A stretch of DNA of 64,000 nucleotides from Anaerosomatales bacterium (lineage in GTDB: Bacteria > Actinomycetota > Coriobacteriia > Anaerosomatales > Anaerosomataceae), in contig JASEEU010000003.1 in NCBI GenBank assembly GCA_030019445.1, positions 248,001 through 312,000 of the forward strand, in the 5' to 3' direction. Positions within the stretch are counted from its first letter, which is position 1; each line of letters begins with the position of its first letter. The notes under the pieces were generated by a model, which made no database searches, was not told the DNA's origin, and saw only the letters and a program-made list of their open reading frames with translations. The translations under genes and the position numbers were made by a program. This document shows, in pieces, positions 31,765-41,063 of this stretch.

Positions 31765-33672
31765 GTGGGCTACGTCGTCCTCATACCGCTGCTCCCCGCG
31801 ATCGCGTTCGCGGCGCTCGCCCCGCTGCCCCGCTCGGTGCGCAACCGTGCGCTCGGCGTGGCGGTCGCGGCGGTCGCGACCTCGCTGGCGCTCTCGGTAG
31901 CGGCGTTCCTCGCGGTCACCACTGAGGCGGGGCACGGCGCGGACGTCGCCTACCATGCGTCGGTCGTCTTCGCCCACGCGGGCAGCGCCGAGCTCGGGTT
32001 CGGGCTCCTCGTCGATCCGGTCTCCGCCGTCATGCTGCTCGTGGTGACCGTCGTCGGTCTCGGCGTGCAGGTCTACTCCCTCGGCTACATGCATCGCGAC
32101 GAGCGTCGTGGCTGGTACTTCGCCGTGCTGTCGCTCTTCACGGCGGCCATGCTGACGCTCGTGCTGGCCGACAACTTCCTGCAGCTCTACCTCGCATGGG
32201 AGATCATGGGGCTGTGCTCCTACCTGCTGATCGGCTTCTGGCACGAGCAGGAGGCGCCACGCCGTGCGTCGATCAAGGCGTTTCTGACCACGCGCGTCGG
32301 CGACGCGGGTTTCGCTGTGGGGCTGCTCATCATGTACGCGACCACGGGCTCGTTCGCCTACGACACGGTCCTCGGCGGCCTCGCGTGGGCGCCGGGCGCG
32401 GCGACCGCGGTCGCGCTCCTCTTCCTGTTCGGCGCGATGGGCAAGTCCGCGCAGTTCCCGCTCCACGTCTGGCTCCCCGACGCGATGGCGGGCCCCACAC
32501 CCGCCTCGGCGCTCATCCACGCGGCCACGATGGTCGCCGCCGGCGTCTACCTCGTCGCTCGGGCGCTGCCGATCTTCGAGGCGAGCGGTGTGGCGCTCAC
32601 GGTGACGCTCGTCGTCGGCTCGGTGACCGCTCTGCTCGGCGGGCTGCTCGCCGCGGTCCAGCACGACATCAAGAAGGTGCTGGCGTACTCGACCATCTCC
32701 CAGCTGGGCTACATGTTCATGGCGCTCGGCGTCGGCGGGTTCGCCGCCGGGATGTTCCACCTGGTGACGCATGCGTTCTTCAAGTCGCTGCTCTTTCTCG
32801 GCGCTGGCGTCATCATCCACGCGGCGCACACCCAGGACATGCGTGAGATGGGCGGCCTCGCGCGGCACCTGCCGGTGACCACCGGGACGTTCACGATCGG
32901 CGCGCTCGCACTGGCGGGCATCGCGCCGCTCTCGGGCTTCTTCAGCAAAGACGAGATCCTCACCGTGCTGCTTCATGAACACCAGTACGTCGCCTTCGGC
33001 GTCGCCATCGCGGCTGCCTTCGTCACCGCGCTCTACGTCGCGCGGCTCTGGTTCCGCGTCTTCACAGGGCCGGTGCAGAGCGAGGGGCTGCGCGAAGGGC
33101 ACGCCGAGATGCTCGCGCCGATGGTCGTGCTCGCCGCCATCACCGTGGCGCTCGGCTTCGCCTCTCCCGCGTTCGGCGAGTTCGTCGCGCACCACGGCGA
33201 GTGGCCGGCGCCGCTCATGGCGCTCACGTCCACCGGCGTGGCGGTCGGCGGGCTGCTGCTCGGCTGGTTCATCTTCGGTCGGCGCTCGCGCGTGCTGAAC
33301 ACGCGCGTCATCAAGCAGCGCACCGGCCCGCTGTACGACGTGCTCGTGCAGAAGTACTACCTCGATCTCACGTACGACTACTTCATCGTCCAGCCGTACG
33401 CGCGGCTGGCGTCCGGCCTGTGGCGCTTCGACGCCGGCGTCATCGACGGCGTCGTGAACGGCGCCGGGGCGCTCTGGCGACAGGTCGCCCGTCTCGGCGC
33501 GCTCGTCGACGCGCGTGCGATCGACGGCGTCGTGAACGGCGTCGGGACGGCCGTGAGGTCGGCCGGCGACCGCGTGCGTCGTATCCAGGTCGGGCGCGTG
33601 CAGGTCTACCAGGGATTGATGGCCGGAGCGCTGCTGCTGCTCATGACGTGGGTCATCGTGAAAGGAGCCTAG
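31765..33672 (+). CDS. nuoL: NADH-quinone oxidoreductase subunit L
   Basis: The largest antiporter-like subunit (635 residues, about 16 helices). Seen are LAWEIMGLCSYLLIGFW, LFGAMGKSAQFPLHVWLPDAM, GPTPASALIHAATMV and HDIKKVLAYSTISQLGYM, including the key Glu and Lys residues of the proton path. The C-terminal lateral-helix region holds two copies of IDGVVNG about 34 residues apart, before the last membrane helix. GTG start. Confidence 0.96.
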   Translation: MGYVVLIPLLPAIAFAALAPLPRSVRNRALGVAVAAVATSLALSVAAFLAVTTEAGHGADVAYHASVVFAHAGSAELGFGLLVDPVSAVMLLVVTVVGLGVQVYSLGYMHRDERRGWYFAVLSLFTAAMLTLVLADNFLQLYLAWEIMGLCSYLLIGFWHEQEAPRRASIKAFLTTRVGDAGFAVGLLIMYATTGSFAYDTVLGGLAWAPGAATAVALLFLFGAMGKSAQFPLHVWLPDAMAGPTPASALIHAATMVAAGVYLVARALPIFEASGVALTVTLVVGSVTALLGGLLAAVQHDIKKVLAYSTISQLGYMFMALGVGGFAAGMFHLVTHAFFKSLLFLGAGVIIHAAHTQDMREMGGLARHLPVTTGTFTIGALALAGIAPLSGFFSKDEILTVLLHEHQYVAFGVAIAAAFVTALYVARLWFRVFTGPVQSEGLREGHAEMLAPMVVLAAITVALGFASPAFGEFVAHHGEWPAPLMALTSTGVAVGGLLLGWFIFGRRSRVLNTRVIKQRTGPLYDVLVQKYYLDLTYDYFIVQPYARLASGLWRFDAGVIDGVVNGAGALWRQVARLGALVDARAIDGVVNGVGTAVRSAGDRVRRIQVGRVQVYQGLMAGALLLLMTWVIVKGA

Positions 33673-33677
33673 AGAGC

Positions 33678-35138
33678 ATGCTGCTTTCGGCGATCGTCTT
33701 CCTCCCGCTCATCGGCGCCGCCGTCGTGGCGATGCTGCCCGCTTCGCGCGCCAACGGCGCCCGATGGCTGGCCGCGCTCGTCGCGGCCGCCGATCTCGTG
33801 CTGGCGACGGTGCTCGTCGTGCGGTTCGACGTGGGCGCGGGCTTCCAGTTCGTCGAGATGGCCGAGTGGGTGGGGCAGGTCGGCATCGGCTACCATCTCG
33901 GCGCCGACGGCATCTCCGTGAGCATGGTGTTCCTCTCGGCGCTGCTGACGTTCCTCGCGATCGTCGCGTCGTGGCGCATCGAGAAGCGGCCGGGAGCGTT
34001 CTTCGCGCTGCTCCTGCTGCTCGAGGTCGGGATGAACGGCGTCTTCCTGGCGCTCGATTTCGTGCTCTTCTACGTGTTCTGGGAGCTCGTCCTCGTCCCG
34101 ATGTACTTCCTCATCGGCACGTGGGGCGGACCGCGGCGGGAGTACGCCGCCCTCAAGTTCTTCCTCTACACGCTCTTCGGCTCGGTCTTCATGCTCGTGG
34201 GCATCGTCGCGCTCTACCTGCATCCGGCGGGCGGGACGTTCGATCTTCTCGTGCTTGCCGAGGCGGGCCTGCCCGCGTCGTTCCAGTGGTGGGTGTTCGC
34301 GGCGTTCTTCCTCGGCTTCGCCGTGAAGGTGCCCGTATTCCCGCTCCATACGTGGCTGCCTGACGCGCACGTCGAGGCCCCCACGGCGGCCTCCGTGCTG
34401 CTCGCCGGCGTGCTGCTCAAGATGGGGACGTACGGCTTCATCAGGATCGCGATGCCGATCCTGCCCGATGCGTTCGCGGCCTGGCAGCCCGCGCTCGCCG
34501 CGCTCGCCGCGATCTCGATCGTCTACGGCGCGGCGCTCGCGTTCGCGCAGACCGACCTCAAGAAGCTCGTGGCGTACTCCTCGGTGTCGCACATGGGCTT
34601 CGCGATGCTCGGCATCGCCGCGGGGACGGCCGAGGGGATCGCCGGCTCGGTGGCGGTCATGTTCTCGCACGGCGTCGTCACCGGCATGCTCTTCCTGCTC
34701 GTGGGAATGGTCTACGAGCGGACGCATACGCGGATGATCGCCGACGTCTCGGGTCTCTCGGCCCGCGTCCCGGTGGCGGCGGGCCTGCTCGCCTTCGCGT
34801 CGTTCGCGTCGCTCGGCCTGCCCGGGCTTTCCGGCTTCGTCGGCGAGTTCCTGAGCCTGCTCGGCGCGTGGGGCTCGACGATGTGGCCCGGCTGGGTCGT
34901 CATCGCCGCGGTGGGCGTGCTGCTTGCCGCCGCCTACATGCTCTGGATGGTGCAGCGCGTCGTGCTCGGCGTGCCGTCGACCGCGGTGGAGGGCATCGAC
35001 GACCTCTCCGGTCGCGAGCTCTTCGCGCTCGTGCCGCTCGCGGTGCTCACCCTCGTGGTGGGCGTGTGGTGGGACTCGTTGCTGCGATTCGTCGACCCGG
35101 CCGCGCGTGCGCTTGCCGCGGTCGTCGGGGGAGGGTAG
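33678..35138 (+). CDS. nuoM: NADH-quinone oxidoreductase subunit M
   Basis: The antiporter-like subunit of 486 residues has LVLVPMYFLIGTWGG, AVKVPVFPLHTWLPDAHVEAP, LLAGVLLKMGTYGF and TDLKKLVAYSSVSHMGF. ATG 33678 is six bases after the nuoL stop, with AAAGGAG upstream; the frame is open further but lies inside nuoL. nuoN follows without a gap. Confidence 0.96.
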   Translation: MLLSAIVFLPLIGAAVVAMLPASRANGARWLAALVAAADLVLATVLVVRFDVGAGFQFVEMAEWVGQVGIGYHLGADGISVSMVFLSALLTFLAIVASWRIEKRPGAFFALLLLLEVGMNGVFLALDFVLFYVFWELVLVPMYFLIGTWGGPRREYAALKFFLYTLFGSVFMLVGIVALYLHPAGGTFDLLVLAEAGLPASFQWWVFAAFFLGFAVKVPVFPLHTWLPDAHVEAPTAASVLLAGVLLKMGTYGFIRIAMPILPDAFAAWQPALAALAAISIVYGAALAFAQTDLKKLVAYSSVSHMGFAMLGIAAGTAEGIAGSVAVMFSHGVVTGMLFLLVGMVYERTHTRMIADVSGLSARVPVAAGLLAFASFASLGLPGLSGFVGEFLSLLGAWGSTMWPGWVVIAAVGVLLAAAYMLWMVQRVVLGVPSTAVEGIDDLSGRELFALVPLAVLTLVVGVWWDSLLRFVDPAARALAAVVGGG

Positions 35139-36509
35139 ATGTCGGGTCTCGAGCGCCTCATACCCGAAGGGATCCTGATAGCCGGAGCCATCGCGGTCCT
35201 GCTGTCGGGCGGCGCCCGCCCGTCGCCACGCGCGGGTGTCGGGCTGGGTGCGGCCGTCGCGGCTCTCTCGGCCATCGCCGCGCTCGTCGTCGGCACCGGT
35301 GAGCCGCTCTTCTCGGGAGCGCTCGTCTTCGACGACATGGCGGTCACGGTGCGTACGGCGATTGGCGCGCTATCGGCCGTCTACCTGCTCTGGCTGAGCG
35401 CGCAGGAGCCCGGGCCGGAGCGCCGCCGCGAGGCCGCGGTCTTCGTGCTCCTGGCTACGCTCGGCGGCATGCTCATGGCGAGCGCGCGCGAGCTCATCAC
35501 CCTCTTCATCGCGCTCGAGCTCGGCACGATGCCCGCGTACGTCCTCATGGGATACCGCCGAGAAGACAGCCGCGGGCTCGAGGGCGCGCTCAAGTACTTC
35601 CTGCTGTCGATGACGACGAGCCTGGTCATGCTCTACGGCATGTCGTTGCTGTATGCGGCGAGCGGTTCGACCGCATACGACGCGATCGGCGTGGCCGACC
35701 CGGGTCTGCTCGGTGTCTTCGCGGTGCTCTTCGTATTCGTGGGCCTGCTCGCCAAGATGTCCGCCGCGCCGTTCCACTACTGGGCGCCCGACGCCTACGC
35801 GGGCGCCCCCGCGGTATCGGTCGCGTTCGTCTCCACGGTCCCCAAGGTGGCCGGCACGGTCGCCTTCGTGCGGCTCGCGGCGGTCCTCATGCCGTCGGTC
35901 CCCGAGCTCGGCGTGGTGTTCGCGGTCGCCTCCCTCGCGTCGATCGTGCTCGGCAACCTGGCGGCCTATCCGCAGAGCGACGTGCGCCGTCTGATGGCGT
36001 ACTCGGGTGTGGCGCACGCCGGCTATATGCTCCTGGCGCTTGCCGCGGCGACGCCCGCGGGCTACGCCGCCGCCGTCTACTACACCCTCGCGTACGCGGT
36101 GCCGTCGATGGCCGTGATGCTCGTGGCTGCCGAGGAGGGAACCGCCGTCGACGATCTCGCGGGCCTCGCGGCGCGCCGGCCGCGTCACGCGTGGATGATG
36201 GTCGCGTTCCTGCTCTCGCTCATCGGCATCCCGCCGCTCGTCGGCTTCTTCGGCAAGCTCTACGTCTTCCTCGCCGCCGTCGACGCCGGCCTCGTGTGGC
36301 TCGTGGTCGTCGCGGTGCTCGCAAGCGTCGCCTCGGCCGGCTACTACTTCCGCCTCGTCCGTTCGATGTTCTTCGCCGACGCCCCCGAGCGCGAAGCCGC
36401 GCGGCCGGGCGCCCTCGCGGGCATCGCGCTCGCGCTGTGCCTCACTGCCACGCTGCTGGCGGGAGCGTTCGCGGGCGAGCTTCTCGGCGTCCTCGGCCTC
36501 ACGTTCTGA
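35139..36509 (+). CDS. nuoN: NADH-quinone oxidoreductase subunit N
   Basis: The 456-residue antiporter-like subunit has ITLFIALELGTMPAYVLMGYRR, KMSAAPFHYWAPDAYAGAP and SDVRRLMAYSGVAHAGYM; the conserved lysine pair is replaced by Arg-Arg. It ends the complex I operon. nuoE, F and G are absent before and after. Confidence 0.95.
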   Translation: MSGLERLIPEGILIAGAIAVLLSGGARPSPRAGVGLGAAVAALSAIAALVVGTGEPLFSGALVFDDMAVTVRTAIGALSAVYLLWLSAQEPGPERRREAAVFVLLATLGGMLMASARELITLFIALELGTMPAYVLMGYRREDSRGLEGALKYFLLSMTTSLVMLYGMSLLYAASGSTAYDAIGVADPGLLGVFAVLFVFVGLLAKMSAAPFHYWAPDAYAGAPAVSVAFVSTVPKVAGTVAFVRLAAVLMPSVPELGVVFAVASLASIVLGNLAAYPQSDVRRLMAYSGVAHAGYMLLALAAATPAGYAAAVYYTLAYAVPSMAVMLVAAEEGTAVDDLAGLAARRPRHAWMMVAFLLSLIGIPPLVGFFGKLYVFLAAVDAGLVWLVVVAVLASVASAGYYFRLVRSMFFADAPEREAARPGALAGIALALCLTATLLAGAFAGELLGVLGLTF

Positions 36510-36546
36510 CCACATCTTCCTCACGGGTCCATCGCAGGCGTACGGG

Positions 36547-36552
36547 TATACT
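36547..36552 (+). promoter_or_regulatory. -10 box of the htrA gene
   Basis: TATACT lies 39 bases before the ATG at 36591 and only 15 before the ATG at 36567, which favours the later start. Confidence 0.45.
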
Positions 36553-36590
36553 CCCTTCCGTCAGCGATGAGGAGGCAGGTGCGTCACGAC

Positions 36591-37778
36591 ATGGACGATG
36601 AGAGCGTTCCGCAGATGGACGGGTCAGAGCCGGATGGAGGGCAGCAGCCGGTGAAGCGGCGCTTCTCGGGCGCGGCCGTCTTCGGGGCGGCGGTGGCCGG
36701 CGGGGTGATCGGGGCGCTGCTCATGACCGCCGTCGTGCTCGCGTTCGTCGGTCTCGGCGGCTCGCGGGATCCGGGCGCGGACCAGGCGCCGGCGCGCGGC
36801 GACACCGTGACGATCGACGCGTCCGATCTCGAGATGTCGTTCGCCGAAGCGGTCGCCATGAAGGTGACGCCGTCGGTCGTGAACATCGCCTTGCAGCAAC
36901 AAGTGCTCGACCCGTTCACCGGCCGGCGTTCCACGCAGTCGGTGGGCAACGGCAGCGGCGTCATCATCCGCGAGGACGGATACATACTCACGAACAACCA
37001 CGTGGTCGCCGATGCGGACAGCATCGTGGTGACGGTGGGCTCCGAGGACCTCCCCGCGACCGTGGTGGGGACCGATCCTTCGAGCGACCTCGCCGTCATC
37101 AAGGTCGACGACACGGGGCTCACGCCGATCGAGATCGGCTCCTCGGCCGACCTGAGCGTCGGCGAGCCCGTCGTGGCCATCGGCAGCCCGTTCGGCCTCG
37201 AGCGTACCGTGACCGCGGGCATCGTCTCCGCGCTCGGTCGATCGAGCCTTGCCGAGGGCCCTGAAGGCTTCACCGCGTACACGAGCCTCATCCAGACGGA
37301 CGCCTCCATCAATCCCGGCAACTCGGGCGGAGCGCTCTGCGATGCGGAGGGCAAGCTCATCGGCATCAACACGCTCATCCAGTCGACCACGGGGCAGTCG
37401 GCGGGCATCGGCTTCGCGATCCCGGTCGATCTGGCCATCGGCATCGCGGATGAGCTCATCGCCGACGGCACCGTCGACCACCCGTTCCTCGGCGTGGCGA
37501 CGCTCACCGTGGACGCCAATACCGCGGAGGCCGTCGGTTCGCCCGTCGACGCGGGCGCGATCATCCAGCGGGTCGTCGAGGGCTCCCCGGCCGAGCAGGC
37601 GGGGCTTGAGCGCGGCGACATCCTCGTGCGCATCGCGGACACCGAGATCCGCTCGGTCGAGGACGTCTTCGCCGCCATCCGGGCCCAGAGCGTCGGCGAC
37701 ACGGTCGAGGTGGAGTTCTACCGCGGCACGGAAAGCCGCGTCGTCGAGGTCACGCTCGCGTCGGACGCCGGCCAGTGA
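36591..37778 (+). CDS. HtrA/DegP-like serine protease with PDZ domain
   Basis: A membrane-anchored quality-control protease. One membrane helix (about residues 25-50) follows a short cytoplasmic segment; the trypsin-like domain has the triad His137 (NNHVV), Asp166 (SSDLAVIK) and Ser245 (NPGNSGGAL); a PDZ domain occupies the C-terminus (GSPAEQAGLERGDILVRI). It has 395 residues from ATG 36591. That start is preferred over 36567 because the AGGAGG motif falls after the first ATG and the -10 box is close. Its stop overlaps rlmH. Confidence 0.93.
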   Translation: MDDESVPQMDGSEPDGGQQPVKRRFSGAAVFGAAVAGGVIGALLMTAVVLAFVGLGGSRDPGADQAPARGDTVTIDASDLEMSFAEAVAMKVTPSVVNIALQQQVLDPFTGRRSTQSVGNGSGVIIREDGYILTNNHVVADADSIVVTVGSEDLPATVVGTDPSSDLAVIKVDDTGLTPIEIGSSADLSVGEPVVAIGSPFGLERTVTAGIVSALGRSSLAEGPEGFTAYTSLIQTDASINPGNSGGALCDAEGKLIGINTLIQSTTGQSAGIGFAIPVDLAIGIADELIADGTVDHPFLGVATLTVDANTAEAVGSPVDAGAIIQRVVEGSPAEQAGLERGDILVRIADTEIRSVEDVFAAIRAQSVGDTVEVEFYRGTESRVVEVTLASDAGQ

Positions 37779-38239
37779 GGATCGCGGTCGTCGCCGTCGG
37801 CAAGCTCAAGGAGCGTCACTGGCGTGACGCGGCTGCCGAGTACCTCAAGCGCCTCGCGCCGTATGCGACGATCGAGGTGACCGAAGTGGCCGACCGCGAT
37901 GTGACCCGGGACGAGCGCCGCGCGCTCGCCGCCGAGGCCGCCGACATCCTCCGCGCGGTCCCCGAGAGCGCGCGTCTGGTGCTGCTCGACATCGGCGGGA
38001 AGGCGCGCGGTTCCGAAGAGATCGCCGCGTGGCTCTCCGATCTCGCGCTCGACGGCGACAGTCACGTCGCGTTCGTGCTCGGCGGGGCGGCTGGCGTGGC
38101 CGACGAGGTGCGCGAGCGGGCCGCCGAGCGGCTCTCGCTCGGGCCGGTCACGCTCCCGCACCAGCTCGCCCGCGTCGTCTTGCTCGAGCAGCTCTACCGG
38201 GCGTTCAAGATCGCGCGCAACGAGCCGTACCACCGGTGA
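37775..38239 (+). CDS. rlmH: 23S rRNA (pseudouridine1915-N3)-methyltransferase RlmH
   Basis: SPOUT-class methyltransferase of 154 residues. It has FVLGGAAGVADEV, the SAM-knot region, and the family C-terminus TLPHQLARVVLLEQLYRAFKI then NEPYHR. It methylates the helix-69 pseudouridine after ribosome assembly. GTG overlaps the htrA stop; htrA-rlmH neighbours are common in bacteria. Confidence 0.96.
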   Translation: MRIAVVAVGKLKERHWRDAAAEYLKRLAPYATIEVTEVADRDVTRDERRALAAEAADILRAVPESARLVLLDIGGKARGSEEIAAWLSDLALDGDSHVAFVLGGAAGVADEVRERAAERLSLGPVTLPHQLARVVLLEQLYRAFKIARNEPYHR

Positions 38240-38243
38240 TCGC

Positions 38244-38684
38244 ATGGGCCCCTATGTGCACTATGAGCTGACGTACCGATGGGCGCTCGACGAGGGGATG
38301 GCCGAGACGGTCGCCGAGCGGGTGGCCCGGGCCGACGTGGGCTACGACCAGCGCTTCCCCGCGCGGCGCTCGCTGCGTGACATGAGCCGCCACTTCGCGC
38401 CGACCGCATGGCTGTGGTCGCGCGCGCACCTGCGCCGCGCGTTGGCCCTGGGTTCGGCCGACGACCTCGGCCTGGCGCTCCACACGGCTCAGGACGCCAT
38501 CGCGCACGGCCGTCTCGGCCTCGGCCACATCGTGCTGCGCCTGGGCGGGCGCAATCCGGACGATTGGTCGCTCGCGCCCCCGCGGATCCGTCGGGCCATC
38601 GAGGAGACGACCAGGCGCTACGTGCGCGCCTTCGCCGCGGCATGGCCGATGCGCGTGTCGTCGCGCGCCCGGACTGACTCCTGA
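38244..38684 (+). CDS. Uncharacterised protein with His/Asp cluster
   Basis: The 146-residue, soluble, Arg-rich protein has no family I can name. It contains YVHYELTYRWAL near the start and ALHTAQDAIAHGRLGLGH in the middle; the H-x3-D-x3-H spacing resembles zinc ligands of phospholipase C/S1-P1 nuclease-like folds, so a metal-dependent hydrolase is conceivable. ATG 38244 is four bases after rlmH, implying one transcript. Confidence 0.55.
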   Translation: MGPYVHYELTYRWALDEGMAETVAERVARADVGYDQRFPARRSLRDMSRHFAPTAWLWSRAHLRRALALGSADDLGLALHTAQDAIAHGRLGLGHIVLRLGGRNPDDWSLAPPRIRRAIEETTRRYVRAFAAAWPMRVSSRARTDS

Positions 38685-38704
38685 CAGCATCGACAGCTGC
38701 ATAC

Positions 38705-38721
38705 CGCTCGCGTCGCGAGCG
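38705..38721. repeat. Perfect inverted repeat in intergenic region
   Basis: CGCTCGCG-T-CGCGAGCG. No T run follows, so it is a poor terminator. It stands between the uncharacterised gene and the histidine kinase. Confidence 0.35.
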
Positions 38722-38809
38722 CGCCGTTCAGCGGTGACCTGCAACCTTCTACGCTCCTTGGCACGCCGTTTGTTCATCACGACCGACGGCACTGACCAAG
38801 GAACCGCAT

Positions 38810-40966
38810 GTGAGCAAGACCAAACTGCATAATCAAGCGACCCGGGCCGGTCTGGCTCTCGCAGCCGGGCTCGGCGTCTACTTCTTCACGCGCATCGCCA
38901 TGGATCACGTCATGGCGCCCGAACCGTTCGCACCCGTCTGGGTCGCCTCCGGCATCGGCGTGGCGGCCGCCGTGCTGCTCGGCCCATGGGTGCTGCCGGT
39001 GCTCGGGCTCGCGACCTTCCTCGCCTCGATCACCGCGGCGCCCTGGTACGTGGCGCTCGTCGCCGGCGTGCTGATCGTGGTCGAGGCCGCGGTCGCCCGG
39101 CGGGTGCTCGGAGGCTCGTGGGCGCCGCGATCGACGCCGCTCGCCAAAGGCGTGGTCCGCTTCGGCGCCGCGGCGGTCGCGGGCGCGGCGACGGCGGCGA
39201 CGCTCGGTCTCGTCGTCATCGCAAGCGCCGGCGCCGAGGTGGCGCCGGTCCTGGCGACCTGGGGGACCTGGTTCGTCGCCGATCTGGCGGGCATCGTGCT
39301 CGTCGCCCCGGCCATCATGCTCTGGTGGGCAGACGAGCGCGAGCTCGGATGGTCCCGCGCATGGGAGGGGGCGCTCGCGGCGCTCCTCATCATCGCGCTC
39401 GCCTTCTTCGGCTACTCCTCGCGGTTCCCCGCCGCGCTCGACCTCGCGTTGCCCTTCATGTTCCTGCCGCCGTTCATCTGGATGGCCTTCAGATGCGAGC
39501 GCCGTGGCGTGGCGGTCGTTACCGCGGTCGCGGCTCTCATCACGCAGTGGGGCACGTTCCACGGACACGGCCCGTTCGCTGGCAGCACGCCGTTCTTCTC
39601 GGCGGTCACGCTGGACATCGTCCTGAGCGTCTTCGGCTTCTCGGTGCTCATCATGACGACCTTCGCCGCCGAGCGTAGGCGGGGCCTGGCGGAGCTCGAG
39701 CGTTCGCACGCGGAGCTCGAGGCGCGCGTGGCGCGGCGCACCACAGAGCTTGCCGAGACGGTCGCCGAGATGCAGGAGGAGATCGCCCTGCGCGAGCGGG
39801 CCGAGGCCGAGCTCGTGCAGCGCGAGTCGTGGTTCCGGTTGCTCTACGAGCAAGCGCCGCTCGCGTACCAGTCCCTCGACTCGAAGGGCGTCATCCTGGA
39901 CGTCAACGAGCGCTGGCTCGAGCTGCTCGGCATGTCGCGTGAAGACGTCATCGGTCGGCGATTCGGCGAGTTCGTCGTGGCCGAGCAGCAGGTATCGATG
40001 TTGCGGCGCTTCGTGACGTTCCGTCGGCGGGGCGTGACCGAGGCGCAGTACGACCTGGTGCGCGCGGACGGGGATGTCATCACCTGCGCCGTGTACGGCC
40101 GTACATCGGGCGAGGGCGACGGTCTGCGGACGCACTGCATCCTGCAAGACGTCACCGAGCGTCTCGCCATGGAGCGCGAGGTCGCGGACCATCGGGAACG
40201 GCTCGAGACGCTCGTGTACGAGCGGACCGCCGACCTCGATGCCGCCTATCACGAGCTGGAGGCCGCGAGCCGTGCCAAGGACGAGTTCCTCGCCAACATG
40301 AGTCACGAGCTGCGCACGCCGCTGAACTCGATCATCGGCTTCAGCGACCTGCTGTTGAGCGGTCGCGTGGGATCGCTCGAGGGCGAGCAGGAGCGCCAGA
40401 TCGCGATGATCAACACCTCAGGGCACCACCTCCTCGACCTGGTGAACGATGTGCTCGACCTGTCGCGCATCACGTCCGGACGCTTCCTCTGCACACCGGA
40501 GGTCATCGAGCCGGCGGCCATCGCGGGGTCGGTCGTGGCGGCGCTGCGCCCGCTTGCCGAGCGCAAGGGCCTCTCGGTCCGCCTCGACGCTTCCCGCGCG
40601 CCCCGATCGTTCGTCTCAGACGCGCGTGCGCTGAGGCAGGTCCTGCTGAACCTCGTCGGGAACGCCATCAAGTTCACGACGGTGGGGGAGGTCGTGGTCA
40701 CGCTCAGCACCGAGGATGCCGACACGCTTGTCATCACCGTGGCTGATACCGGTCCTGGGGTGCCCGCCGAGGACCTCCCGCACATCTTCGAGGAGTTCTA
40801 CCAGGCTTCGAGCGCCGAGAAGGGACGTCCCGACGGGACCGGTCTCGGACTCTCCATCTCGCGCCGGCTCGTGGAGCTGCTCGAGGGATCGATCGAGGTG
40901 GCCAGCGCGATCGGCACCGGAAGCGCCTTCACCGTTCGCCTGCCGCACTGCGTGACCGTCGAGTAG
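38810..40966 (+). CDS. MASE1-PAS sensor histidine kinase, orphan
   Basis: The 718-residue kinase has an N-terminal MASE1-like membrane region of about eight helices (residues 10-290), a coiled coil, a PAS domain (FRLLYEQAPLAYQSLDSKGVILDVNERWLELLG), a second coiled coil, a HisKA domain with NMSHELRTPLNSIIGFSD and a HATPase domain (LLNLVGNAIKFT, DTGPGVP, GTGLGLSI). It may sense a small molecule through MASE1 or PAS. No response regulator is adjacent, so its partner is unknown. GTG start; no strong ribosome site. Confidence 0.92.
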   Translation: MSKTKLHNQATRAGLALAAGLGVYFFTRIAMDHVMAPEPFAPVWVASGIGVAAAVLLGPWVLPVLGLATFLASITAAPWYVALVAGVLIVVEAAVARRVLGGSWAPRSTPLAKGVVRFGAAAVAGAATAATLGLVVIASAGAEVAPVLATWGTWFVADLAGIVLVAPAIMLWWADERELGWSRAWEGALAALLIIALAFFGYSSRFPAALDLALPFMFLPPFIWMAFRCERRGVAVVTAVAALITQWGTFHGHGPFAGSTPFFSAVTLDIVLSVFGFSVLIMTTFAAERRRGLAELERSHAELEARVARRTTELAETVAEMQEEIALRERAEAELVQRESWFRLLYEQAPLAYQSLDSKGVILDVNERWLELLGMSREDVIGRRFGEFVVAEQQVSMLRRFVTFRRRGVTEAQYDLVRADGDVITCAVYGRTSGEGDGLRTHCILQDVTERLAMEREVADHRERLETLVYERTADLDAAYHELEAASRAKDEFLANMSHELRTPLNSIIGFSDLLLSGRVGSLEGEQERQIAMINTSGHHLLDLVNDVLDLSRITSGRFLCTPEVIEPAAIAGSVVAALRPLAERKGLSVRLDASRAPRSFVSDARALRQVLLNLVGNAIKFTTVGEVVVTLSTEDADTLVITVADTGPGVPAEDLPHIFEEFYQASSAEKGRPDGTGLGLSISRRLVELLEGSIEVASAIGTGSAFTVRLPHCVTVE

Positions 40967-40975
40967 CGGTCTTCC

Positions 40976-40997
40976 GCGCGACCGGGGGTCCCGCGCT
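40976..40997 (+). terminator. Weak bulged hairpin followed by TTT
   Basis: GCGCGACC pairs with GGTC-CC-GCGC with a two-base bulge and precedes TTT. It may end the histidine kinase transcript. Confidence 0.3.
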
Positions 40998-41063
40998 TTC
41001 CGCGTGCGGGTCGACGGGGTATCCTGGTTCTTCACCTGAGCGTCGAACAGGAAGGCCCTTCTC

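Noticed and set aside
33420-33560. Duplication in NuoL as a novel element
   Set aside because: The two IDGVVNG copies lie in the lateral-helix region; as I recall, similar repeats occur in related NuoL proteins.
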